Assembly (NCBI RefSeq): GCF_025583945.1
Contig: NZ_JAOEGU010000008.1
Span: 62,001-126,000 of the forward strand
Length of the DNA: 64,000 nucleotides
Direction: 5' to 3'
Origin: Methylobacter psychrophilus
GTDB taxonomy: Bacteria > Pseudomonadota > Gammaproteobacteria > Methylococcales > Methylomonadaceae
Part shown: positions 19,496-28,917 of the stretch, one piece after another
Layout of the letters: each line of letters begins with the position of its first letter
Position numbering within the stretch: position 1 is the first letter of the stretch
Notes under the pieces: generated by a model
The model's database searches: none
The model's input: only the letters and a program-made list of their open reading frames with translations
Told to the model about the DNA's origin: nothing
Made by a program: the position numbers and the translations under genes

Positions 19496-21307
19496 GTGAT
19501 CGAGAAATTAAGAAACATCGCCATTATTGCCCACGTTGACCATGGTAAAACTACCCTTGTTGATAAATTACTACAACAGTCAGGCACGTTCGCCGCACAT
19601 ACCAAAGTGACCGAACGAATGATGGATTCCAACGATATTGAAAAAGAACGTGGTATTACCATTCTGGCAAAAAACACCGCACTGGATTGGAACGGATACC
19701 ATATCAATATCGTTGACACACCAGGCCATGCTGACTTTGGTGGCGAAGTAGAACGTGTTTTATCGATGGTTGACTCCGTTTTATTGCTCGTTGATGCGGT
19801 TGATGGCCCGATGCCGCAAACCCGTTTTGTTACTCAAAAAGCCTTTGCTTTAGGTTTGAAGCCAATTGTTGTTATCAATAAAATTGACCGTCCTGGAGCA
19901 CGTCCTGATTGGGTTGTCGATCAAACATTTGATTTGTTTGATCGTTTGGGTGCAACTGATGAACAACTGGATTTTCCTATTGTTTATGCCTCAGCCATTA
20001 ACGGCTATGCCGGTTTGGAACACACCATAACGGGTGGCGATATGACTCCGTTATTTGAAACAATCGTGGCAAAAGTAAGTCCGCCACCAGTTGATATGGA
20101 CGGTCCTTTCCAAATGCAGGTTTCCAGCCTGGATTACAATACCTATGTCGGTGTTATTGGTATTGGTCGTATTCAACGCGGCAGCATTAAACCCAATCAG
20201 CCCTTGATTATTGTCAATCGCGAAGGTGTTGAGCGTAAAGGTCGCATGTTGCAAATTTTCGGCTTTCACGGTCTGGAACGTGTTGAAGTCGCTGAAGCTC
20301 GCGCTGGAGACATTATTGCCTTTGCCGGTATTGAAAAACTGGAAATATCTGACACTGTCTGCCATCCTGATTTGGTAGAAGCAATGACCCCGTTAACGGT
20401 TGATGAACCGACCGTAACCATGACATTTCAGGTTAATAACTCTCCTTTTGCCGGTAAAGAAGGTAAATTTGTTACTACCCGTCAAATTCGTGACCGACTG
20501 GACAAGGAATTACAACATAACGTTGCCTTAAAAGTTGAAGATACAGCCGACCCTGATAAATTTAAAGTATCAGGCCGTGGTGAATTGCATTTGTCTGTTC
20601 TGATTGAGAACATGCGCCGCGAAGGTTTCGAAATGGGCGTGTCGCGTCCGGAAGTTATCATTAAAGAAATTGATGGTAAAAAATGCGAACCCTTCGAAAT
20701 GGTTACCATTGAAGTTGAAGAAGAGCATCAAGGCTCCATTATGGAAAAACTGGGCGAGCGTAAAGGCGATTTAACCAATATGGTACCAGACGGCAAAGGT
20801 CGTATTCGTTTGGAGTATATGATGCCCTCACGTGGCCTGATTGGCTTCCAAACTGAATTTATGACAGCAACCTCAGGTTCCGGTCTGCTTTACCATGTAT
20901 TTGACCATTACGGTCCGATGAAACCTGGTGAAGTCGGTAATCGTCAACGTGGCGTTATGATTTCAATGGTTGCCGGTAAAGCGGTAACTTATTCATTACA
21001 TCCGTTACAGGAACGTGGTGAATTGCTATTGGTTAATGGCGATGAAATATATGAAGGCATGTTGGTAGGCTTACATTCACGTAGCAATGATTTATGCGTC
21101 AATCCTTGCAAACCGAAACAGTTAACCAACGTTCGTGCTTCAGGTACTGATGAAAGCTTGGTATTGGCCCGGATTCAGAAAATGACACTGGAACAAGCAC
21201 TGGAATTTATTGCTGAAGATGAATTGGTTGAAGTTACGCCAAAATCCATCCGCTTACGCAAAAAATTGTTGACTGAAAACGAGCGCAAAAGAGCCGGCAA
21301 GAACTAA
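19496..21307 (+). CDS. typA: Ribosome-associated GTPase TypA/BipA
   Basis: 603 residues, full length. GTG start. The GTPase domain has the P-loop AHVDHGKTT (about residues 11-19), the switch region [15 protein letters not shown] and NKID (G4). EF-G-like domains II, III and V follow with a BipA-specific C-terminal domain. It acts in 50S subunit assembly and translation under stress, including cold. Stand-alone gene flanked downstream by a strong palindrome. Confidence 0.97.
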   Translation: MIEKLRNIAIIAHVDHGKTTLVDKLLQQSGTFAAHTKVTERMMDSNDIEKERGITILAKNTALDWNGYHINIVDTPGHADFGGEVERVLSMVDSVLLLVDAVDGPMPQTRFVTQKAFALGLKPIVVINKIDRPGARPDWVVDQTFDLFDRLGATDEQLDFPIVYASAINGYAGLEHTITGGDMTPLFETIVAKVSPPPVDMDGPFQMQVSSLDYNTYVGVIGIGRIQRGSIKPNQPLIIVNREGVERKGRMLQIFGFHGLERVEVAEARAGDIIAFAGIEKLEISDTVCHPDLVEAMTPLTVDEPTVTMTFQVNNSPFAGKEGKFVTTRQIRDRLDKELQHNVALKVEDTADPDKFKVSGRGELHLSVLIENMRREGFEMGVSRPEVIIKEIDGKKCEPFEMVTIEVEEEHQGSIMEKLGERKGDLTNMVPDGKGRIRLEYMMPSRGLIGFQTEFMTATSGSGLLYHVFDHYGPMKPGEVGNRQRGVMISMVAGKAVTYSLHPLQERGELLLVNGDEIYEGMLVGLHSRSNDLCVNPCKPKQLTNVRASGTDESLVLARIQKMTLEQALEFIAEDELVEVTPKSIRLRKKLLTENERKRAGKN

Positions 21308-21326
21308 TTTTGTAGCGCTTAACTTT

Positions 21327-21362
21327 TGTAGGTTGGGTCACGCTAGCGTGACCCAACCTACA
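21327..21362. repeat. Perfect 36-bp palindrome downstream of typA
   Basis: TGTAGGTTGGGTCACG at 21327-21342 is followed without a spacer by CTAG and the exact reverse complement to 21362. It is of the REP-like type in which GTAGG-TTGGGT arms recur between genes of many proteobacteria. No T-run follows, so termination is only a possibility. Confidence 0.8.
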
Positions 21363-21376
21363 CTGCTTCTGATGTG

Positions 21377-21433
21377 TCGATTTATGCTGATGCTAATATG
21401 ACCAAGTATTGCGTTAACATCAGCATAAGTCGA
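21377..21433. repeat. Inverted repeat in the typA-hisB gap
   Basis: TCGATTTATGCTGATG at 21377-21392 pairs with CATCAGCATAAGTCGA at 21418-21433 with one mismatch and a 25-base loop. Together with the preceding palindrome it fills much of the 376-base gap. The remainder, up to hisB at 21684, holds no supportable gene and should contain the his operon promoter. Confidence 0.6.
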
Positions 21434-21683
21434 TGAGTCTCTTATAGAGAGGCGTGATAACAAGCGATTATTAAAAAGACTTTTACAGCAGGACGTATAA
21501 ACAAACCAAGACACCGATGCTTTTCCAGGCAATTGTTCCTGGAACTCCTTTCAACTTATGGATACTTTTTTACCCCGTTAACAGGTAGAATGGACGCCAA
21601 GTACAACTCTTTTCTGCCAGCTGTTTTATCGACCATTGATAAGCAAAATATGGCTATCTACTCTCCCCTATAGTTGAAAATCC

Positions 21684-22277
21684 ATGACTCAAAGAATCGC
21701 TGAAGTCGAGCGTAATACGCTCGAAACTCAAATTAAAATTAGCATCAATCTGGATGGAACAGGTAAAGCCTCGTTTATAACCGGCGTACCATTCCTTGAT
21801 CACATGCTCGACCAAGTAGCCCGACATGGCTTGATTGATATGGACATTAATGCCAAAGGCGATTTGGAGATTGATGCCCATCACACCGTTGAAGACATCG
21901 GTATTACCTTAGGTCAGGCATTTGCTCTGGCAATTGGTGATAAAAAAGGCATTTATCGTTATGGACATGCCTACGTTCCTTTGGATGAAGCCTTGTCCAG
22001 AGTGGTTATTGATTTTTCCGGCCGCCCCGGCCTGTTCTATGACGTTAAGTATCCAAAAGCCATGATAGGCCGTTTTGACGTGGATTTGTTCAGGGAATTT
22101 TTTCAGGGTTTTGTCAATCATGCCGGCGTTACTTTGCACATTGATAACTTGAAAGGTGCCAATGCGCATCATGTTGCAGAAACCATATTTAAAGCCTTGG
22201 GCCGAGCCATACGCATGGCGATTACCGCCGACACGCGAATGGCAGGTATAATGCCATCCACTAAAGGCAGTCTTTAA
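21684..22277 (+). CDS. hisB: Imidazoleglycerol-phosphate dehydratase
   Basis: 197 residues, the monofunctional form without the phosphatase domain found in enteric HisB. Metal-binding histidine clusters are visible: [11 protein letters not shown] near residue 35-45 and [10 protein letters not shown] near 64-73, plus NAHHVAET in the C-terminal half. It catalyses the manganese-dependent dehydration to imidazole acetol-phosphate, the sixth step of histidine synthesis. First gene of a six-gene his run on this strand. Confidence 0.96.
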   Translation: MTQRIAEVERNTLETQIKISINLDGTGKASFITGVPFLDHMLDQVARHGLIDMDINAKGDLEIDAHHTVEDIGITLGQAFALAIGDKKGIYRYGHAYVPLDEALSRVVIDFSGRPGLFYDVKYPKAMIGRFDVDLFREFFQGFVNHAGVTLHIDNLKGANAHHVAETIFKALGRAIRMAITADTRMAGIMPSTKGSL

Positions 22278-22354
22278 AAAACAGGCACAAGGCTAATGGC
22301 CAAAAAGCCTTATAAATTTTGTTTTGTACCTTTAACCCTTAACCTGATTTCCCT

Positions 22355-22996
22355 ATGTCTTCTGTCGCTGTTATTGATTATGGAATGGGTAATTTGCATT
22401 CAATTGCAAAAGCCCTGCAACACGCCGCACCTGATGTGGACGTACAAATTGTTGCCGATCCAGAGCTGATTTTACAAGCCGATCGTGTGGTTTTCCCTGG
22501 AGTAGGGGCGATACGCGATTGTATGCAAGCGCTTAATCAATCCGGATTGTCTGCGGTTATCCAAAGCGTCGCCAAAACGAAACCGTTTCTGGGTATTTGT
22601 TTAGGTATGCAGGCGTTATTGACCGATAACGAAGAAAACGGCAACACGAAATGCCTGGATATTCTTCCCGGACATGTCGTGCGTTTTTCAGACGGGTTAC
22701 AGGATAGTGAGGGGAATAAGCTAAAAATCCCCCACATGGGCTGGAATCAGGTACATTTTCTGCCGCACCCGTTATGGGACAATATCCCGCAAGACAGTCG
22801 TTTTTATTTTGTGCATAGTTATTATGCAATACCTGACGACACCGCTGTGATAGCGGCGACCACCGAATATCCCGATGCTTTTGCCTGTGCTTTGGCTCAA
22901 GATAATGTTTTTGCCGTACAATTTCACCCGGAAAAAAGTCAGGCGGTTGGTTTGCAACTGCTTAACAACTTTTTGCATTGGAATGGCCAAATTTAA
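22355..22996 (+). CDS. hisH: Imidazole glycerol phosphate synthase, glutaminase subunit
   Basis: 213 residues. Class I glutamine amidotransferase: the nucleophile cysteine is in [12 protein letters not shown] and the His-Glu of the triad in QFHPEKSQ near the C-terminus. It pairs with HisF, two genes downstream, supplying ammonia through the barrel. The start at ATG 22355 gives the conserved [13 protein letters not shown] opening. Confidence 0.96.
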   Translation: MSSVAVIDYGMGNLHSIAKALQHAAPDVDVQIVADPELILQADRVVFPGVGAIRDCMQALNQSGLSAVIQSVAKTKPFLGICLGMQALLTDNEENGNTKCLDILPGHVVRFSDGLQDSEGNKLKIPHMGWNQVHFLPHPLWDNIPQDSRFYFVHSYYAIPDDTAVIAATTEYPDAFACALAQDNVFAVQFHPEKSQAVGLQLLNNFLHWNGQI

Positions 22997-23025
22997 AATT
23001 ACCCGTCGTTAAGGATTCAGTATCT

Positions 23026-23766
23026 ATGTTGTTAATACCCGCTATTGATTTGAAAGAAGGCAAATGTGTCCGTTTACGTCAGGGACGTATGGATGATAAT
23101 ACGGTTTTTTCTGATGATCCCGTGGCTGTTGCCGGTCGATGGGTTGCCGCTGGCGCCAAAAGGATTCATTTGGTCGATTTGGATGGCGCTTTTGCCGGCA
23201 AACCGGTTAATGCTGATATTATTCATGCGATAGTCGCCGCTTACCCCCATGTTCCGGTACAAATTGGCGGCGGTATTCGTGATGAAGAGACTATTCAGGC
23301 TTATCTGAATGCCGGTGTGGAATACGTCATTATTGGTACCAAGGCGGTTAATGAACCCCATTTTGTCAGGGATATGGCCATGGAATATCCGCGCCGCATC
23401 ATCGTTGGACTGGATGCAAAAGATGGTAAAGTGGCAATTGACGGCTGGTCCAAACTGTCCAAACATGATGTGATTGATTTGGCACAACACTTTGAAGCAG
23501 ACGGTGTAGAGGCTATTATTTACACCGACATTTCCAGAGACGGCATGATGCAGGGCGTCAACGTTGAAGCCACAGCACGCTTGGCCAGGGCCATTAAAAT
23601 TCCAGTTATTGCTTCGGGTGGCATTACCAATATCGATGATATTAAAGCTTTAGGTGCAGTAGCTCATGAAGGCATTATGGGCGCAATTACCGGACGTGCC
23701 ATTTATGAAGGCACCCTGGATTTTGCCGAAGCGGAAAAACTGGCCGAATCTTTTAGTGCCTCATGA
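23026..23766 (+). CDS. hisA: Phosphoribosylformimino-5-aminoimidazole carboxamide ribotide isomerase
   Basis: 246 residues from ATG 23026. A longer frame opens at 22978 inside hisH, but the family begins [17 protein letters not shown], so the inner start is right. TIM barrel with the catalytic aspartates in PAIDLK (Asp8) and in YTDISRDGM. It carries out the Amadori rearrangement of ProFAR. Its stop overlaps the hisF start by four bases. Confidence 0.96.
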   Translation: MLLIPAIDLKEGKCVRLRQGRMDDNTVFSDDPVAVAGRWVAAGAKRIHLVDLDGAFAGKPVNADIIHAIVAAYPHVPVQIGGGIRDEETIQAYLNAGVEYVIIGTKAVNEPHFVRDMAMEYPRRIIVGLDAKDGKVAIDGWSKLSKHDVIDLAQHFEADGVEAIIYTDISRDGMMQGVNVEATARLARAIKIPVIASGGITNIDDIKALGAVAHEGIMGAITGRAIYEGTLDFAEAEKLAESFSAS

Positions 23767-24536
23767 GCCTGGCCAAACGCATTATTCCCTGTCTGGATGT
23801 CGCTGACGGTCGTGTGGTTAAGGGCGTTAAGTTTGTTGATATTCGTGATGCCGGCGATCCTGTAGAAGTCGCCAGACGCTATGACCGCGAAGGCGCAGAC
23901 GAAATTACCTTTTTGGATATTACTGCCACTCATGATAACCGCGACACGATTGTGCATGTCGTTGAGCAAGTCGCCAGTGAAGTATTTATTCCCTTGACAG
24001 TCGGCGGCGGCATCAGAACCTTGGACGATATTCGCCGTATGCTCAATGCAGGAGCGGATAAAGTCGGTATTAACAGCGCTGCGGTGTTTAATCCTGAATT
24101 TGTTCGCGAAGCTGCAGAACGTTTTGGTTCACAATGTATTGTTGTCGCCATAGATGCCAAAAAAGTCAGCCAACCAGGCGAGGTTGATCGTTGGGAAATT
24201 TTTACCCATGGTGGACGCAAACCAACCGGTATAGAGGCTATTGGCTGGGCGCAAAAAATGGTTACCTACGGTGCTGGTGAAATTCTGTTAACCAGTATGG
24301 ACAGAGACGGTACCCGAGAGGGCTTTGATTTACCCCTAACTCGTGCCATTAGTGAAGCAGTTACTGTACCCGTTATTGCCTCAGGCGGTGTCGGTAATCT
24401 GGATCATTTGGCTGATGGCGTTATTAAAGGCAAAGCAGATGCCGTGTTGGCAGCCAGTATTTTTCACTTTGCCGAATACACTATTCAACAAGCCAAAGAA
24501 CATATGGCTGCACGCGGCATAGAGATGCGCTTATGA
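23763..24536 (+). CDS. hisF: Imidazole glycerol phosphate synthase, cyclase subunit
   Basis: 257 residues, (beta/alpha)8 barrel. Opening [19 protein letters not shown] carries the catalytic Asp11, and the second catalytic aspartate lies in LTSMDRDGT. It forms IGP and AICAR with HisH. Overlaps hisA and hisI by four bases each (ATGA), so translation is coupled along the block. Confidence 0.97.
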   Translation: MSLAKRIIPCLDVADGRVVKGVKFVDIRDAGDPVEVARRYDREGADEITFLDITATHDNRDTIVHVVEQVASEVFIPLTVGGGIRTLDDIRRMLNAGADKVGINSAAVFNPEFVREAAERFGSQCIVVAIDAKKVSQPGEVDRWEIFTHGGRKPTGIEAIGWAQKMVTYGAGEILLTSMDRDGTREGFDLPLTRAISEAVTVPVIASGGVGNLDHLADGVIKGKADAVLAASIFHFAEYTIQQAKEHMAARGIEMRL

Positions 24537-24928
24537 GTATTTCGTGGCTGGATGCCATACGCTGGACTGAAGACGGTCTTTGTCCGGTTATTGCGCAACA
24601 AGCTGACACCGGAAAAATACTCATGTTTGCCTGGATGAATCGTGAATCCTTAGCGTTAACCGCCTCGGAAGGTTATGCGGTTTACTGGTCAAGATCACGC
24701 AACAAATTATGGCGCAAGGGCGAAGAATCAGGTAACAGACAGAAAATTATGGAATTGTTTCTGGATTGTGATGAGGATGTTATCCTGCTTAAAATTGAAC
24801 AGGAAGGCGGCATTGCTTGCCACACAGGACGCGAAAGCTGTTTTTATCGTCGCCTGATTGACGGCCAATGGCAAGCTGTTGAACCGGTGTTGAAAGATCC
24901 TAAAACCATGTATAAAAAAAATGAATGA
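24533..24928 (+). CDS. hisI: Phosphoribosyl-AMP cyclohydrolase
   Basis: 131 residues, the separate cyclohydrolase rather than the fused HisIE of enterics. The conserved [13 protein letters not shown] and the metal-binding [11 protein letters not shown] and [11 protein letters not shown] segments are present. It opens the purine ring of PR-AMP. It overlaps hisE by eight bases. Confidence 0.96.
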   Translation: MSISWLDAIRWTEDGLCPVIAQQADTGKILMFAWMNRESLALTASEGYAVYWSRSRNKLWRKGEESGNRQKIMELFLDCDEDVILLKIEQEGGIACHTGRESCFYRRLIDGQWQAVEPVLKDPKTMYKKNE

Positions 24929-25250
24929 AGCATTACAACAATTAGCCGGTATTCTGGAACAGCGTAAGCTGGAGTCAGCAGATAAGTCTTATGTAGCCAG
25001 TCTCTATGCAAAAGGCCTAAATACTATCCTGAAAAAAATAGGCGAAGAAGCGACAGAAACCGTTATCGCTGCTAAAGATGGCGATAAACAACAGATTATT
25101 TATGAAATGGCCGATTTGTGGTTTCATTGCATGGTATTACTTGCCGACCAAGGCTTGGGCCCGGATGATGTACTGCAAGAACTGCAACGCCGTTTTGGCT
25201 TGTCCGGTCTGGATGAGAAAGCACAACGTAATACGGTAAAGACTCAATAA
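24921..25250 (+). CDS. hisE: Phosphoribosyl-ATP pyrophosphohydrolase
   Basis: 109 residues, all-helical MazG-like domain. [33 protein letters not shown] shows the metal-binding EExxE region, then [18 protein letters not shown] follows. It removes pyrophosphate from PR-ATP. Last his gene here; hisG, hisD and hisC are not in the window. Confidence 0.96.
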   Translation: MNEALQQLAGILEQRKLESADKSYVASLYAKGLNTILKKIGEEATETVIAAKDGDKQQIIYEMADLWFHCMVLLADQGLGPDDVLQELQRRFGLSGLDEKAQRNTVKTQ

Positions 25251-25631
25251 TTAGCGACTTACTCTTTGGCCCGGATTAATGTGATTGTCCTGAGGATAAA
25301 CACAGACCAGCCCTTACAACGCTGGCTCAAAGAGCTTGCCCATCAATTTTAAAGATAGTGTAATCTAATAATAGCGTTTTATTAAACTTAACAAATACCC
25401 TAAAATAGCTGGTAGCACAAACGAAGTAACGTAATAAGTCTGTTAAAATAACTTAATAATCACTGCTTAAAAATGTGCACTATAATTTTGGTAAACCCAT
25501 CGTTATACAAAACGCTCCCATACGCGGCTAAGAGCTTGGAATTAAAGGTATTGGCGTTTCAAGTACCCACGTTATTTCATGCGTATACATTAGCAACATC
25601 CGATAATATTTACAGATCACTGGAGTAAGAA
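25251..25631. promoter_or_regulatory. hisE-tatA intergenic region
   Basis: 381 bases without a supportable gene. It is AT-rich, with a TATAAT-like hexamer near 25480 about 150 bases before tatA, but no convincing -35 at proper spacing. Probably the tat operon promoter lies here. Confidence 0.35.
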
Positions 25632-25847
25632 ATGGGCATCGGTATTAAAGAATTATTAGTTATATTAGTTATTGTTATTATACTTTTTGGCACAAAAAAA
25701 CTGCGTAATATAGGTGCCGATTTGGGTGGAGCCATTAAAAGTTTTCGTGCCTCCGTTAAAGAGGGTGAAGAAGATAAAAAACACGCCGAAGATGAAAGTG
25801 AAACCATAGAAGGCGAAATCACTTCCAAGAAAAACGAAAAAGTCTGA
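25632..25847 (+). CDS. tatA: Sec-independent protein translocase subunit TatA
   Basis: 71 residues. One N-terminal membrane helix (ELLVILVIVIILFGTKKL), the hinge FGTKKL, then an amphipathic helix with conserved LGGAIKSFRASV and an acidic tail. Oligomers form the pore that exports folded proteins. One base separates it from tatB. Confidence 0.94.
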   Translation: MGIGIKELLVILVIVIILFGTKKLRNIGADLGGAIKSFRASVKEGEEDKKHAEDESETIEGEITSKKNEKV

Positions 25848-25848
25848 T

Positions 25849-26175
25849 ATGTTTGATGTAGGATTTTCCGAGCTTATTATGATCGGTTTAGTCAGTTTAT
25901 TGGTCATAGGTCCCGAGCGCTTACCCAAAGTGGCGCGAATTGTCGGTTTCTGGATAGGTAAATCACGTGCGATGGTGGCATCTGTCAAGGCAGAAATCAA
26001 ACAGGAACTACACGAAGAAGAAATCCGCCAGATATTTAAAGAACAGTTGGAGCTTGAGGAATTTCATGCTGCGCTTAATGAAACTAATGATGCCGCAAAT
26101 GCTATCAAAGACTCTCTTTCCGCATTGCCGAAAGAATCTTTAGAAAAAGATAAGCCACCCCATGAGCCAGAATAG
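25849..26175 (+). CDS. tatB: Sec-independent protein translocase subunit TatB
   Basis: 108 residues. MFDVGFSELIMIGLVSLLVIGPERLPKVAR: the membrane helix followed by the GPERLP hinge distinguishes TatB from TatA. A long charged amphipathic helix follows. With TatC it recognises twin-arginine signals. Overlaps tatC by 14 bases. Confidence 0.95.
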   Translation: MFDVGFSELIMIGLVSLLVIGPERLPKVARIVGFWIGKSRAMVASVKAEIKQELHEEEIRQIFKEQLELEEFHAALNETNDAANAIKDSLSALPKESLEKDKPPHEPE

Positions 26176-26968
26176 TTTCGAAGAGGCTGCGCAGCCTTTT
26201 ATCAGTCACCTGATTGAATTGCGTAATCGCCTGTTAAAAGTCGTCGTATTCGTATTAGTGGTGTTTTTGGGATTATCTGCTTACGCCAACCAAATCTACA
26301 GCATTCTGGCTGGACCGTTAATGAAACACATGCCAAAAAATAGCACGATGATTGCTATAGATGTGGCATCGCCTTTTTTTACACCGTTCAAATTGGCACT
26401 GGTTGTCGCGGTTTTTATTTCAATCCCTGTTATTCTTTACCAGTTTTGGGCCTTTGTAGCGCCCGGCCTGTATAAGCGGGAACGGCGGATGATTTTTCCG
26501 CTATTGATTGCCAGTACGTTACTGTTTTATCTGGGTATGGCCTTTGCTTACTTTGTCGTTTTTCCGTTGGTATTTGGCTTCTTAACAGCTGCCGCACCTG
26601 AGGGTGTTGCAATAATGACGGATATTACCAAATATCTGGATTTTGTTTTAACCTTGTTTTTTGCCTTTGGTATCTGTTTTGAAGTACCCATATTTACCAT
26701 TGTCATGGTTTGGACAGGCTTGGTAACCCAAGCCAGTCTTGCTGAAAAACGTCCTTATGTCATCGTTGCAGCGTTTGTTATTGCTGCATTTCTAACGCCG
26801 CCTGATCCTATTTCACAGACATTGCTCGCCTTACCGATGTGGATGTTATTTGAAGTGGGCTTGTTATGTTCACGTTTATTTGTGCACAAAGAAAGCACTG
26901 ATGTTAACTACCCTGAAGATATCGAACCGGAACCCAAGTTAAACAAAATAGGACAGCCAGAAGATTAA
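26162..26968 (+). CDS. tatC: Sec-independent protein translocase subunit TatC
   Basis: 268 residues, six membrane helices. The N-terminal HLIELRNRLLKVV and the first periplasmic loop, then FWAFVAPGLYKRERR and the conserved acidic residue in FGICFEVPIF, are family hallmarks. It is the receptor for twin-arginine signal peptides. It ends the his-tat block. Confidence 0.97.
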   Translation: MSQNSFEEAAQPFISHLIELRNRLLKVVVFVLVVFLGLSAYANQIYSILAGPLMKHMPKNSTMIAIDVASPFFTPFKLALVVAVFISIPVILYQFWAFVAPGLYKRERRMIFPLLIASTLLFYLGMAFAYFVVFPLVFGFLTAAAPEGVAIMTDITKYLDFVLTLFFAFGICFEVPIFTIVMVWTGLVTQASLAEKRPYVIVAAFVIAAFLTPPDPISQTLLALPMWMLFEVGLLCSRLFVHKESTDVNYPEDIEPEPKLNKIGQPED

Positions 26969-27051
26969 TATAATTGCCAATAACTACTCAGCAACAGGGA
27001 GATTGCCACAGACTCACACAGAGCAATAAGGCCTCCTCGCGATGAAGCCAA

Positions 27052-27104
27052 AGATTGGGAGAGATACGTGCTTCCTCCCCAATCTACGCCCAATAAAGCA
27101 ACTT
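27052..27104. repeat. Imperfect inverted repeat after tatC
   Basis: AGATTGGGAGAG near 27052 pairs imperfectly with CTCCCCAATCT ending near 27104. It lies between the end of tatC and the end of the convergent HbpS-like gene, so it may act as a transcript end in either direction. No long T-run. Confidence 0.35.
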
Positions 27105-27175
27105 CGCTTCGCTTATTGGAAGGCGCGCCATTCGACCTAAATGCCGAGGTTTAAATCAGCAAGGATTGATTAATC

Positions 27176-27604
27176 TCAAACCACGGCAAAAAAGCCTACC
27201 GCCTCTATCCCTTCGATGGCACAGCGCTCATCCTGATCAGAAACATCGCCACTAATACCAACAGCACCAATAAGATTATTTTCAGAATCACGAATAAGAA
27301 CGCCGCCAGGAACCGGCATTATTTTCCCATCAGAGATATTGATTAAAGCATTTATAAAATCAGGTCGCTGTGCGGCTACGCCTGCCAAGCTGCGCGATGA
27401 TACTCCCATGCTAACGGCACCCCAGGCTTTTGCCGTGGCAATTTGTTGCCTGATCATACTGGCGCCATCTTCTCTTTGCAGGGCTTTTACATGACCTGCC
27501 GCATCCAGCACGACAACCGTCAAGGGTGCCAGATTTAATTCTCTCGCTATATGGACGGCGGTGTTTATAATAAGATTTGCATGTTTCAATGTTAATACTG
27601 ACAT
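27176..27604 (-). CDS. GlcG/HbpS-family protein (DUF336)
   Basis: 142 residues from ATG 27604. The frame extends upstream to 27697 but that part overlaps the esterase gene, and the family begins near MSVLTLKHANLIINTAV. Conserved features are LTVVVLDAAGHVKALQREDGAS, the MPVPGGVLIRD segment and GAVGISGD near the C-terminus. HbpS from Streptomyces binds haem; GlcG homologues are of unknown role. No signal peptide. It starts 14 bases after the esterase stop on the same strand, so they are probably co-transcribed. Confidence 0.88.
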   Translation of the reverse strand: MSVLTLKHANLIINTAVHIARELNLAPLTVVVLDAAGHVKALQREDGASMIRQQIATAKAWGAVSMGVSSRSLAGVAAQRPDFINALINISDGKIMPVPGGVLIRDSENNLIGAVGISGDVSDQDERCAIEGIEAVGFFAVV

Positions 27605-27617
27605 CAGAAGCTCTCGT

Positions 27618-28226
27618 TTATTTAAGTAAAGGAAAAAGATAAGGCTCAATTTTTTTTGCAAGGACTGGCTGTGCTTTGGCATTTGGATGCAAACCATCAG
27701 CTTGCATCAAGTCTTTTTTCAGCGCCACATCTTCGAGAATAAAAGGGACAATTGGAATATCCAGCTCTTTGGCTAATTGTGGATAAACATTGTAAAACAT
27801 ATCAACATAACGCTTACCGTAATTGGGTGGAATTTTCATCCCCAGCAAAATTACTTTTGCTCCGGCTTTTTGAACACGATCCACAATTTCGGCAAGATTG
27901 CTTTTCATCTGTACGGGTGACAAACCGCGTAAGCCATCATTCGCCCCCAGTTGCAGTAATACGATACCGGGCTTATGTGTGGTTAAAATTTGGTCGATAC
28001 GCGCCAGTCCGCCCGCGCTGGTATCGCCACTGATACTGGCATTGCTAATGCTGTAACGACTGTTGGTTTCAAGCAATTTTTTTTGTAGTAAAGCAACCCA
28101 ACCTTCCTCAACTTCAATTCCGTAACCAGCACTAATACTATCACCTAAGACTATTATTATAGGCGGCTTGGCCATAGCAGACAGGGATATTAATGAAACT
28201 ATTACGGCAAATAAAAAACTAGGCAT
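27618..28226 (-). CDS. tesA: TesA-like GDSL esterase/lysophospholipase/thioesterase
   Basis: 202 residues. A signal peptide of about 19 residues ends in AMA. SGNH hydrolase blocks: GDSISAGYG (catalytic Ser), the GANDG block with its Asn, and DGLHPN carrying the Asp-His of the triad. Periplasmic. In enteric bacteria tesA is divergent from ybbA-ybbP, the same arrangement as here. The start codons of tesA and the ABC gene are separated by one base, so their promoters must lie within each other's coding sequence unless one start is misplaced. Confidence 0.91.
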   Translation of the reverse strand: MPSFLFAVIVSLISLSAMAKPPIIIVLGDSISAGYGIEVEEGWVALLQKKLLETNSRYSISNASISGDTSAGGLARIDQILTTHKPGIVLLQLGANDGLRGLSPVQMKSNLAEIVDRVQKAGAKVILLGMKIPPNYGKRYVDMFYNVYPQLAKELDIPIVPFILEDVALKKDLMQADGLHPNAKAQPVLAKKIEPYLFPLLK

Positions 28227-28227
28227 T

Positions 28228-28917
28228 ATGCAAACTCAAATTAAGCAAATATCAAACAACATTATAGTAACCGAAGGCCTGAGTAAATCGGTAATCACTT
28301 CCGAAGGAATATTGCATATATTGTCATCGATAGATTTGATAATCAAATCTGGTGAAAGTATTGCCATTGTTGGTGAATCAGGTTCAGGAAAATCTACCTT
28401 AATAAGCTTGTTGGCGGGACTGGATACCCCCAGTTCCGGATCAATCAGCCTTAACGGTAAACTATTAACCACCATGAACGAAGATGGCAGGGCAGCCATA
28501 CGCAATGAGCTGATTGGCTTTGTCTTTCAATCATTTCAATTAATGCATGGCCTCACGGCACTGGAAAACGTCATGCTACCGCTGGAATTAAGCGGTAATA
28601 AACAGGCTAAAACGGCAGCGACGGCTTTATTACATCGTGTGGGTTTGTCGCACCGTTTGTCGCATACACCAAGGCAGCTTTCTGGTGGCGAACAGCAGCG
28701 CGTTGCCCTGGCCAGAGCCTTTGTAACCAAGCCGGCGATTCTTTTTGCCGATGAACCTACCGGTAACCTGGACAGCAAAACCGGTGCGACAATTACCGAT
28801 TTACTTTTCGAACTGAATAGTGAAAATCTGACCACCCTGATTCTGGTGACACACGACCATCTTTTGGCTGCCCGCTGTCAACGCAGCATTCAACTGGATG
28901 CCGGGTGTATGGTATGA
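28228..28917 (+). CDS. ybbA: ABC transporter ATP-binding protein, YbbA/LolD type
   Basis: About 229 residues from ATG 28228; an upstream TTG at 28168 would put the start within tesA and is less likely. Walker A GESGSGKST, signature LSGGEQQRVALARA and Walker B ILFADEPTGNLD are intact. The subfamily is that of LolD/MacB-type exporters. It overlaps the permease by four bases (ATGA). Substrate unknown; the tesA pairing suggests a lipid-related cargo. Confidence 0.92.
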   Translation: MQTQIKQISNNIIVTEGLSKSVITSEGILHILSSIDLIIKSGESIAIVGESGSGKSTLISLLAGLDTPSSGSISLNGKLLTTMNEDGRAAIRNELIGFVFQSFQLMHGLTALENVMLPLELSGNKQAKTAATALLHRVGLSHRLSHTPRQLSGGEQQRVALARAFVTKPAILFADEPTGNLDSKTGATITDLLFELNSENLTTLILVTHDHLLAARCQRSIQLDAGCMV